Shown here: positions 44,704 to 52,180 of the stretch, piece after piece
Layout of the letters: every line of letters begins with the position of its first letter
Numbering within the stretch: the first letter of the stretch is position 1
DNA from: Streptomyces massasporeus
Lineage (GTDB): Bacteria > Actinomycetota > Actinomycetes > Streptomycetales > Streptomycetaceae
Assembly: GCF_014648995.1 (NCBI RefSeq)
Contig: NZ_BMSE01000024.1
Span: forward strand, 1 to 64,000
Direction: 5' to 3'
DNA length: 64,000 nucleotides
Notes under the pieces: generated by a model
Seen by the model: the letters and a program-made list of their open reading frames with translations, nothing else
Databases searched by the model: none
Told to the model about the DNA's origin: nothing
Position numbers and translations under genes: made by a program

Positions 44704-46380
44704 ATGGATCAGCCGACGCATCACCCCCGCCCCACCACCAGCCCCGCCGTCACGACCCTGGCCGACCCGTTGGTCAACAGGGGCACCGCCTTCAGCCGGC
44801 GCGAACGCGAGGAGCTGGGCATCGACGGGTTGCTGCCGCCCGCCGTGGAGACCCTGGACGAGCAGGTCGCCCGTGCCTACGAGGCGTTCCGCGGCTACGA
44901 CAAGCCCCTCAACCGGCACATCTACCTGCGGCAACTCCAGGACACCAACGAGGTCCTGTTCTACCGCCTGGTCACCGAGTACCTGGAGGAGCTGCTGCCC
45001 GTCGTCTACACGCCGACGGTGGGCGAGGCCTGCCAGAAGTTCAGCGAGATCTACCGGCGCCCACGCGGCCTGTTCCTGACGTGGGAGGACCGGCACCGCT
45101 TCCGGGACATCCTGCGCAACCGCCCGCACCGGGACCACGACGTGGACGTCATCGTCGTCACCGACGGCCAGCGCATCCTCGGCCTGGGCGACCAGGGGGT
45201 CGGCGGCATGGGCATCCCCATCGGCAAGCTGAGCCTCTACACGGCGATCGGCGGCATCCACCCCGCCCGCACCCTGCCGATCCTGCTGGACGTCGGCACC
45301 GACAACGAGACCCTGCTCGACAACCCCCGCTACCTGGGCCGGCGCGACCGGCGGCTGACCGGCGCCGAGTACGACGAGATGATCGAGGCGTTCGTCTCGG
45401 CGGTCGAGGCGGAACTGCCCGGGACGCTGTTGCAGTGGGAGGACTTCGCCACCGCGCACGCCCAGCCGATCCTCGCCCGCTACCGCGACCGGCTGCTCAC
45501 GTTCAACGACGACATCCAGGGCACCGCGGCCGTCACGCTGGGCGCCCTGTCCACCGCGGCGGACGTGGCCGGCACCCCGCTGCCCGAGCAGCGCGTGGTG
45601 ATCCTCGGCGCGGGGTCGGCCGCGATCGGCGTCGCCGACATGATCCGTACGGCGATGGTCGACGAGGGTCTGCCGGAGGACGAGGCGACGGCCCGGTTCT
45701 GGATCGTCGACATCGACGGCCTGCTGGTGTCCTCCCGCTCCGAACTGACTCCGCAGCAGCGGGCGTTCGCGCGCAACGACAGCGAGGTGGCCGACTGGGA
45801 CGGCACCGGCCTGGCCGACGTGGTGCGCCGCGTCGAGCCCACGGCGCTCATCGGGCTGTCGACGGCGCACGGCGCGTTCACCGAGGAGATCGTGCGCCAG
45901 ATGGCCTCGACCTGCGAACGGCCCGTCGTCTTCCCGCTCTCCAACCCCACCTCGCACTCCGAGGCCGATCCCGCCGACCTCACCCGCTGGACCGAGGGGC
46001 GGGCGCTGATCGCCACCGGCTCGCCCTTCCCGCCGCTGACCGTCGACGGGCGCGAGGTGCCGGTGGCGCAGTCGAACAACGTGTACGTCTTCCCGGCCAT
46101 GGGCCTCGCGGTGACCGCGAGCGGGGCCACACGGGTCACGGACCGCATGCTGGTGGCCGCCGCCCGGGCCGTCGCCCGGTGCGCGGTCCGGGCGGCGGAC
46201 GGCGACGACCTGCCCGTGCCGCTGCTGCCGCCGCTGACCGGGATGCGGGAGTCCGCCCGCGAGATCGCCCTGGCCGCGGCCCTCGCCGCCGTCGAGGACG
46301 GGGTGGCCCCGCAGGCCACGGAGGAGGAGTTGCGGGAGGCCGTCGCCCGGGCGCAGTGGACGCCCCTGTACGAGGACTAG
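44704..46380 (+). CDS. Malic enzyme, NAD-type (large form)
   Basis: 558 residues from ATG 44704 (earlier in-frame Met codons lie in the repeat block). It decarboxylates malate to pyruvate with NAD(P)H. Signatures: YTPTVGEACQKFSEIYRRPR, TDGQRILGLGDQGVGGMGIP, metal-binding FNDDIQGTAAVTLGAL and Rossmann loop VILGAGSAAIGVADMI. Length and motifs match the large MaeA-type enzymes rather than the short NADP MaeB form. Links the TCA cycle with pyruvate, for example when growing on the amines and acids degraded by this region. Confidence 0.9.
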   Translation: MDQPTHHPRPTTSPAVTTLADPLVNRGTAFSRREREELGIDGLLPPAVETLDEQVARAYEAFRGYDKPLNRHIYLRQLQDTNEVLFYRLVTEYLEELLPVVYTPTVGEACQKFSEIYRRPRGLFLTWEDRHRFRDILRNRPHRDHDVDVIVVTDGQRILGLGDQGVGGMGIPIGKLSLYTAIGGIHPARTLPILLDVGTDNETLLDNPRYLGRRDRRLTGAEYDEMIEAFVSAVEAELPGTLLQWEDFATAHAQPILARYRDRLLTFNDDIQGTAAVTLGALSTAADVAGTPLPEQRVVILGAGSAAIGVADMIRTAMVDEGLPEDEATARFWIVDIDGLLVSSRSELTPQQRAFARNDSEVADWDGTGLADVVRRVEPTALIGLSTAHGAFTEEIVRQMASTCERPVVFPLSNPTSHSEADPADLTRWTEGRALIATGSPFPPLTVDGREVPVAQSNNVYVFPAMGLAVTASGATRVTDRMLVAAARAVARCAVRAADGDDLPVPLLPPLTGMRESAREIALAAALAAVEDGVAPQATEEELREAVARAQWTPLYED

Positions 46381-46451
46381 GAGCGTATGCCGGTACTCCG
46401 GGGGACGTACTGTCGAACGACACGACCGTCGACCCCGGAGGCATCGGCTTG

Positions 46452-47366
46452 ATGGACCAGCAGCGGCCCCTCCCCGACGACGCGCTGAACGCGGCGGCGG
46501 ACGCCTTCGAGCGGCAGCGTCCGCGGCTGTTCGGCATCGCCTACCGCGTGCTGGGCAGCGTGTCGGAGGCCGAGGACGTGGTGCAGGACGTGTGGGTGCG
46601 CTGGCAGGGGGCCGACCGGAGCGGCGTGCTGGACGAGGGCGCGTTCCTGGCGAGGATCACCACACGCCTGGCGATCAACGTGGCGCAGTCGGCGCGGGTC
46701 CGGCGCGAGGCCTATGTGGGGCCGTGGCTGCCGGAACCCGTGGACACCGGTGTGGATCCGCAGGTCGGCGCGGAGCGCGGCGAGGCGCTGGAGCTGGCCG
46801 TGCTGCTGGTCCTGGAGCGGCTGAACCCGGTGGAGCGGGCGGCGTACGTGCTGCGCGAGGCGTTCGACTACGCGTACGACGAGATCGCGGGCATGCTGGA
46901 GCTCAGCCAGGCCAACACGCGGCAGATCGTCAGCCGGGCGCGCAAACGGCTGTCCGCCGAGCGCCGGGAACCGGTCGACACGGCTCAGCACCGGCGGCTG
47001 CTCGACGCCTTCGTCGCCGCCGCGCGGGAGGGCGACGTCGCCGCGCTCGAGAGCGTGCTGTCCGCCGACGTCGTCGCCTACGCCGACGGCAACGGCATGC
47101 GCGGCGTGGCCCGGCTGGAACTCGTCGGGCCCGGGCGCGTGGCCAGGGTCACCGCCTTCGCGCACACGTTCTTCCCCGGCGCCGAGTACGGCGTCGTCGA
47201 GGCCAACGGGCAGCCGAGCCTGCTGCTCGTGCAGGACGGGGCGGCCGTCGCCCTGGTGAGCGCCACCGTGGGCCCCGACGGCATCGACGGGCTCTACTGG
47301 GTCCTGGCGCCGGAGAAGCTGAGGGCGTACGAGCGGTCGGCCCGCAGGGTGACCGGCCGCCCGTAG
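46452..47366 (+). CDS. ECF41-type sigma factor with fused C-terminal control domain
   Basis: 304 residues. Sigma regions 2 and 4 (FERQRPRLFGIAYRVLGSVS; LNPVERAAYVLREAFDYAYD) are followed from 175 by a SnoaL-like extension. Two ECF41 marks are present in altered form: DGNGM at 212-216 (usual DGGGK) and NGQPS at 252-256 (usual NGxPA). The extension controls sigma activity in place of an anti-sigma factor. A TTG at 46449 just before the ATG is also possible. Convergent with the epimerase-like gene 9 bp away, the partner arrangement typical of this group. Confidence 0.88.
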   Translation: MDQQRPLPDDALNAAADAFERQRPRLFGIAYRVLGSVSEAEDVVQDVWVRWQGADRSGVLDEGAFLARITTRLAINVAQSARVRREAYVGPWLPEPVDTGVDPQVGAERGEALELAVLLVLERLNPVERAAYVLREAFDYAYDEIAGMLELSQANTRQIVSRARKRLSAERREPVDTAQHRRLLDAFVAAAREGDVAALESVLSADVVAYADGNGMRGVARLELVGPGRVARVTAFAHTFFPGAEYGVVEANGQPSLLLVQDGAAVALVSATVGPDGIDGLYWVLAPEKLRAYERSARRVTGRP

Positions 47367-47375
47367 CCCGCCGGG

Positions 47376-48113
47376 TCAGTCGCGCTTCAGCCACTCCTCG
47401 TACCGGGTGGTGGCGAGGTGGGCGCTGTCGTCGCCGGTGAGCACGTCGGGCATGCCCGCGAACAGGCCGGCGGTCTCGTCGGTGACGACGGTGCGGCCGT
47501 CCGGCTTCACCGCGAGGGTGATCTCACCGAGCCGGTCGAGGCCGTGCACCTCGGGGCCCGCGATGGTGCGGATACCGTTCGACGGCTCGCCCTGTGCGGC
47601 CTCGGCGACGGCCGCGGCGACGTCGGCGGAGGCGATCGGGCGCAGGCGCGTGGACGGCAGCCGGACCTCGGTGCCCTCGGTGGACATGTTCATCACGGGG
47701 GCGACGAACTCGAAGAACTGGGTGGCGCGCACGATGCTGTAGGGCACGCCGCTGCCGCGTACGGCGTTCTCCTGGGCGACCTTGGCCTCGTAGTACCCGT
47801 AGCCGGGGACCTCGTCGACGCCGACGATCGAGAGCGCGACGTGGTGGCGGACGCCTGCCTCCTCCTCGGCGGCGAACAGGTTCCGGGCCGAGCGGGTGAA
47901 GAAGTCCAGGGCCGGTTCGGTGTCGAAGGTCGGCGAGTTCGACACGTCCACGACCACGTCCGCGTCCTTGAGGGCGGCTGCCAGTCCTTCGCCGGTGAGG
48001 GTGTCGACGCCCGTGGAGGGGGCGGCCTGCACCACCTCGTGTCCGCCCTCGCGCAGGAGGGCGGTCACCTGGGAGCCGACGAGGCCCGTACCGCCGACGA
48101 CCACGATCTTCAT
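47376..48113 (-). CDS. NAD(P)-binding epimerase/SDR-like protein (ECF41 partner)
   Basis: 245 residues from ATG 48113. Atypical short-chain fold with MKIVVVGGTGLVGSQVTALL at the N-terminus and YYEAKVAQENAVRGSGVPYS; close to NmrA/epimerase-like proteins. ECF41 sigma factors are typically next to a gene for a carboxymuconolactone decarboxylase, oxidoreductase or epimerase and switch it on. This is such a gene and has a matching promoter at 48152-48178. Substrate unknown. Confidence 0.85.
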   Translation of the reverse strand: MKIVVVGGTGLVGSQVTALLREGGHEVVQAAPSTGVDTLTGEGLAAALKDADVVVDVSNSPTFDTEPALDFFTRSARNLFAAEEEAGVRHHVALSIVGVDEVPGYGYYEAKVAQENAVRGSGVPYSIVRATQFFEFVAPVMNMSTEGTEVRLPSTRLRPIASADVAAAVAEAAQGEPSNGIRTIAGPEVHGLDRLGEITLAVKPDGRTVVTDETAGLFAGMPDVLTGDDSAHLATTRYEEWLKRD

Positions 48114-48151
48114 CACTGTCTCCGTTCGCTGAGATGCTGACTCACCAGAGA

Positions 48152-48178
48152 GACAGGGCGGGGCCCGGATCTGTGACA
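48152..48178 (-). promoter_or_regulatory. ECF41-type promoter for the epimerase-like gene
   Basis: Read on the minus strand: TGTCACA (48178-48172), 16 bases, then TGTC (48155-48152). The consensus known for ECF41 sigma factors is TGTCACA-N16-CGTC, so only one base differs. It lies 38 bases before the ATG at 48113. Confidence 0.7.
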
Positions 48179-48192
48179 GCCGGGCCTGGAAC

Positions 48193-48804
48193 TCACTCCG
48201 TCGGCACAGCCTCGGGCAGGCCGAGGGCGGTCGACACATGGCGCCAGATGGCGGCGAGCGCCGCGTCGAGGGTGACCGTCGGGTCGCGCAGCATCAGGCG
48301 GATGCCGTAGCCGTCGCTCAGGGACAGCACGAGGGTGCTCAGGTCGTCGACGTCGGTCGGCGTGAACTCGCCGGAGGCGATGCCGCGCCGTACCGCGTCC
48401 CCCACCCAGGCGTGCAGTTGCGCGTAGAGGTCGACGGCGAAGACGCGGGTGGTCTCGTCGCGCAGGGCCCGCACCCACAGCTCCTGCCAGAGCCGCCAGT
48501 CCTGGTGGAGCTGGGGGTCGGTCGGCAGCAGGTTGCGCACGATGCGGGCCAGGATGACCGCCGCCGGGGCCGTCTCCGCGTCGCGTTCGACATCGACGGC
48601 GGTGTTGGCGAAGGAGTGGGTCATCGCCTCGGTGAACAGCTTCTCGCGGGTGTCGAAGTGGTAGTGCAGCAGCGCCGTCGACACCCCGGCCCGCTCGGCG
48701 ACCATCCGCATGCGGATCTTCTCGAAGCCGATGTCGGCGATGACCTCGCACGCCGCGGTCAGGATGCGCTCGCGCGTGTCTGCCGTGCGCACCTTGGTGC
48801 TCAC
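48193..48804 (-). CDS. TetR-family transcriptional regulator
   Basis: 203 residues from GTG 48804, preceded by GGGGAG; the upstream ATG at 48855 would overlap the neighbouring stop and lacks a site. N-terminal HTH (TRERILTAACEVIADIGFEK; MVAERAGVSTALLHYHFDTR) and a helical ligand domain. It lies 47 bp after the 3-hydroxyacyl-CoA dehydrogenase gene on the same strand, so it is probably the last gene of the acyl-CoA operon and may control it through the palindromes near 56.4 kb. Confidence 0.88.
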   Translation of the reverse strand: MSTKVRTADTRERILTAACEVIADIGFEKIRMRMVAERAGVSTALLHYHFDTREKLFTEAMTHSFANTAVDVERDAETAPAAVILARIVRNLLPTDPQLHQDWRLWQELWVRALRDETTRVFAVDLYAQLHAWVGDAVRRGIASGEFTPTDVDDLSTLVLSLSDGYGIRLMLRDPTVTLDAALAAIWRHVSTALGLPEAVPTE

Positions 48805-48851
48805 CCTGCGGCTCCCCTCGTTCGACGGTCGTACGCGAAGCCCATCTTCCC

Positions 48852-49754
48852 TCACGGGCGGCCCGCCGGTGCCGGTGCCCCGGGCCGGGGCTCCTCGTCG
48901 TACGTGTGAAAGCCGCGCCCGGACTTCCGCCCGAGCAGCCCGGCCTCCACCATCCGGGACAGCAGCGGGGGCGGCGAGTACTGCGGCTCGCGGAACTCGG
49001 CGTACAGCGACTCGGCGATGGCCCGGGTGGTGTCCAGGCCGATCAGGTCGGTGAGGGCCAGCGGGCCGAGCGGGTGGGCGCAGCCGAGGACCATGCCCCG
49101 GTCGACGTCCTCGACGGTCGCGCTGCCCGACTCCACCATGCGGATGGCGGCCAGGAGATAGGGCACGAGCAGCGCGTTGACGACGAACCCGGCCTTGTCC
49201 CGGGTGCGGACCACCTCCTTGCCGAGGGTGCCGGTGACGAACTCCTCGGCCCGCTGCGCCGTGCCGGGCGAGGTGAGCAGCGACGGCACGAGTTCGACGA
49301 GCCGCAGCACCGGTACGGGATTGAAGAAGTGCACCCCGACGACCCGGTCGGGCCGGGTCGTCGCGGCGGCGAGCCTGATGACGGGAATGGAGGAGGTGTT
49401 GGTCGCCAGGATGGTGCGGTCGCCGGTGATCACGGAGTCGAGGCGGGTGAAGACGTCGAGCTTGAGTGCCTCGTCCTCGGCGACCGCCTCGATGACCAGG
49501 TCGTGGTCGTGCAGGGCGTCGAGTTCGTCGACGACGGTGATCAGGGCCTGCGCCGTCTGTCGCCGTTCGTCGCTCAGCCTGCCGTGTGCGGCGGCCCGGT
49601 CGAGCGAGCGGCCGATGCGGAGGCGGCCGGCCCGGGCCGCCTCCGCGTCGCGCTCCACGACCGTGACCGGTACGTCGGCCCGCGCGCAGACCTCGGCGAT
49701 CCCCGCGCCCATCAGCCCGCAGCCGACGACCCCCACGCGCTTGATGTCGGTCAT
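48852..49754 (-). CDS. 3-hydroxyacyl-CoA (3-hydroxybutyryl-CoA) dehydrogenase
   Basis: 300 residues. Rossmann start RVGVVGCGLMGAGIAEVCAR, conserved LATNTSSIPVIRLA and VGVHFFNPVPVLRLVELV, and C-terminal domain GRKSGRGFHTYD. It oxidises an L-3-hydroxyacyl-CoA with NAD. It sits downstream of two acyl-CoA dehydrogenases; the enoyl-CoA hydratase that should act between them is not in this operon. Confidence 0.9.
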   Translation of the reverse strand: MTDIKRVGVVGCGLMGAGIAEVCARADVPVTVVERDAEAARAGRLRIGRSLDRAAAHGRLSDERRQTAQALITVVDELDALHDHDLVIEAVAEDEALKLDVFTRLDSVITGDRTILATNTSSIPVIRLAAATTRPDRVVGVHFFNPVPVLRLVELVPSLLTSPGTAQRAEEFVTGTLGKEVVRTRDKAGFVVNALLVPYLLAAIRMVESGSATVEDVDRGMVLGCAHPLGPLALTDLIGLDTTRAIAESLYAEFREPQYSPPPLLSRMVEAGLLGRKSGRGFHTYDEEPRPGAPAPAGRP

Positions 49755-49788
49755 CCGTCTCCCTCTCTGGCGGTCTGCGGCGGTGCGG

Positions 49789-50961
49789 TCAGGCGGTGGG
49801 CAGGTCCAGGACGCCCGTGCCTCGCTTGACGAGCTCGTTGGCGATGATCAGCCGCTGGATCTCGGAGGTGCCCTCCCAGATCCGGTCCACGCGCAGCTCG
49901 CGGTAGAGCCGCTCCACGGCGTAGGCACGGTCGTAGCCCCGGCCGCCGTGGATCTGCAGGCACCGGTCGACGACCCGGCCTGAGGCCTCGCTGGCGGCGA
50001 GCTTGGCGATGGACGCCTTGGCGTGCAGCGTCTTGCGGTCCTCGGCGGAGGCCTGGTCGACCTCCCAGGCGACCTGGTGGGTGTAGGCCCGGTTGACGGC
50101 GATGTCCACGGCGCAGTCGGCGAGCATGCCCTGGATCAGCTGGTACGAGGAGATCGGCGCGCCGAACTGCTCGCGTTCCACGGCCCAGTCCCGCGACAGT
50201 TCCAGTGCGCGCTCCGCGGCGCCGGTGGTGCGGGCGGCGATCATCAGGCGCTCCTCGGTGAACCAGGAGCGGGTGATGTCGTAGCCCTCCCCGATGCCGC
50301 CGAGGACGGCGTCGTCGCCGACCTGGACGTCGGTGAAGGTGAACTCGGGGTGTTCGTAGACGAAGGTGTGCATGAAGCGCGGGACCCGGGTCATCTCGAT
50401 GCCGGGGGTGTCCTTGTCGACGAGGAACAGGGTCGGTGCGCGCTCCGGGCCCGCCGCCGCGAGGACGATCATGAAGTCGGCGTGGTCGCCGACGGTCACG
50501 AACCACTTCTCGCCGTCGAGGACCCAGCCCCGGTCGTTCTTCGTCGCCGTGGTGGAGAGGTTCTGCGGGTCGGAGCCGGCGTTGCGCTCGGTGACGGCGT
50601 AGCAGTCGCGCCGCTCGCCTTTGATGACGGGGACGAGGAACCGCTCGCGCTGCTCGGGGGTGCAGAACCGCAGTGCGTTGGCGGGCCGCCACACCATGTC
50701 CCACAGGGCGCCGGTGAGCCGTCCCAGCTCCTCCTGCACCGTGACCTGCTCGGCGATGGTGAGTCCGGCGCCGCCCCACTCGGCCGGCATGTTGACGGCC
50801 TGGAGTCCGGCGTCGAGAACGGCGTCGCGGATCTTGGCGTGCGCGTCGGCGGTCAGGCCGTTGTCCTCCTCGCACTGGTTCTCGTACGTGGCGATGACGT
50901 CGGTGAGGGCGCGTGCGTCGGCCTTGAGCCGGACCTGGCGCGGGGTGAGGCGGAAGTCCAT
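49789..50961 (-). CDS. Acyl-CoA dehydrogenase (second tandem copy)
   Basis: 390 residues. FAD-dependent: YAVTERNAGSDPQNL flavin loop, GEKWFVTVGDHADFMIVL, and C-terminal helices RAYTHQVAWEVDQ and QIHGGRGYDRAYAVERLYRE ending in WEGTSEIQRLIIANELVKRG. It is a paralogue of the next gene; the C-terminal halves are nearly identical but the first 190 residues differ more (NAGSDPQNL here, GAGSDPSSG there). Forms one operon with the acyl-CoA synthetase and a ferredoxin. Confidence 0.9.
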   Translation of the reverse strand: MDFRLTPRQVRLKADARALTDVIATYENQCEEDNGLTADAHAKIRDAVLDAGLQAVNMPAEWGGAGLTIAEQVTVQEELGRLTGALWDMVWRPANALRFCTPEQRERFLVPVIKGERRDCYAVTERNAGSDPQNLSTTATKNDRGWVLDGEKWFVTVGDHADFMIVLAAAGPERAPTLFLVDKDTPGIEMTRVPRFMHTFVYEHPEFTFTDVQVGDDAVLGGIGEGYDITRSWFTEERLMIAARTTGAAERALELSRDWAVEREQFGAPISSYQLIQGMLADCAVDIAVNRAYTHQVAWEVDQASAEDRKTLHAKASIAKLAASEASGRVVDRCLQIHGGRGYDRAYAVERLYRELRVDRIWEGTSEIQRLIIANELVKRGTGVLDLPTA

Positions 50962-50988
50962 GGGAGTCCTCGCTGGTGAAGGGGGGTG

Positions 50989-52161
50989 TCAGTGCGTGGG
51001 CAGGGCAAGGGCGCGGGTGCCGCGCTTGATGAGCTCGTTGGCGATGATCAGCCGCTGGATCTCGGAGGTGCCCTCCCAGATCCGGTCGACGCGCAGCTCG
51101 CGGTACATGCGCTCGACGGGGTAGGTGCGGTCGTAGCCGCGGCCGCCGAAGATCTGCAGGCACCGGTCGGCGACCCGGCCTGCGGCCTCGCTGGCGGCGA
51201 GTTTGGCGGTGGAGGCCTTGGCGTGCAGGGTCTTGCGGTCGGTGCCCGGCTGGTCGGCCTCCCAGGCGACCTGGTGGGTGTAGGCCCGGTTGACGGCGAT
51301 GTCCACGGCGCAGTCGGCGAGCATGCCCTGGATCAGCTGGTAGGAGGCGATGGGCGCCCCGAACTGCTCGCGTTCCACCGCCCAGTCGCGAGCGAGTTGG
51401 AGGGCGCGCTCGGCGGCGCCGACGGTGCGGGCGGCGATCATCAGGCGCTCGTCGGTGAACCACTCCTTGGTCAGGTCGTAGCCGTTGCCGACCCCGCCGA
51501 GCACGTCCTCGTCGGCGACGAAGACGTCGGTGAAGGTGAACTCGGGGTGCCCGTTGACGGCGGAGTGCATGAAGTGCGGGACGCGGGTCATCTCGACGCC
51601 GGGCGCGGCCTTGTCCACGAAGAACAGGGTGGGCTGCCGCTCGGGTCCGGCATCGGCCTGCACCAGCAGGAAGTCGGCGATGTCGCCGCAGGTGACGAAC
51701 CACTTCTCCCCGTTGAGCAGCCAGCCGCCGTCGGTGCGGGTGGCCGTGGAGGTGCCGGAGGACGGGTCGGAGCCCGCACCGGGTTCGGTGACGGCGAACG
51801 CGTCGAACTTCTCGGCGCGGATCACCGGCAGCAGGTACTTCTCGCGCTGCCGTTCGTCGCCGTACGCGAGGACGTTGGCGGGCCGCCAGGGGATGTCCCA
51901 CAGGCAGTTGGTGACCTTGCCGAACTCCTCCTCCACGATGACCTGGTCGAGCAGGCCGAGTCCGGCGCCGCCCCACTCGGCCGGCATGTTGATGGCGTAG
52001 ACGCCGGCGTCCATGGCGGCCCGGGTCAGTTCGGTGACGAGCTCCTGGGGCAGGGGCCCGCCGGCCTGCTCGGACTGGTCCTCGTACCGCATGAGCAGCC
52101 GTGCGTAGTCGGCGGCGCGGCGCTTCAGGTCGGCCTGCTCGGGGGTGTAGCGCATGTCCAT
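50989..52161 (-). CDS. Acyl-CoA dehydrogenase (first tandem copy)
   Basis: 390 residues, same length and organisation as its neighbour. FAD loop FAVTEPGAGSDPSSGTS, GEKWFVTCGDIADFLLVQ, and a C-terminus almost matching the paralogue (WEGTSEIQRLIIANELIKRG). The two may form a heteromer or act on different acyl chains. The gap to its paralogue is 27 bp and to the synthetase 19 bp. Confidence 0.9.
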   Translation of the reverse strand: MDMRYTPEQADLKRRAADYARLLMRYEDQSEQAGGPLPQELVTELTRAAMDAGVYAINMPAEWGGAGLGLLDQVIVEEEFGKVTNCLWDIPWRPANVLAYGDERQREKYLLPVIRAEKFDAFAVTEPGAGSDPSSGTSTATRTDGGWLLNGEKWFVTCGDIADFLLVQADAGPERQPTLFFVDKAAPGVEMTRVPHFMHSAVNGHPEFTFTDVFVADEDVLGGVGNGYDLTKEWFTDERLMIAARTVGAAERALQLARDWAVEREQFGAPIASYQLIQGMLADCAVDIAVNRAYTHQVAWEADQPGTDRKTLHAKASTAKLAASEAAGRVADRCLQIFGGRGYDRTYPVERMYRELRVDRIWEGTSEIQRLIIANELIKRGTRALALPTH

Positions 52162-52180
52162 GGGGGCCTCTTCCGGTGGG

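Noticed and set aside
43776-46451. Long N-terminal extension of the ECF41 sigma frame
   Set aside because: The frame is open through the malic enzyme gene, but the sigma domain begins at 46452 with a GGAG upstream. The extension is low-complexity shadow.
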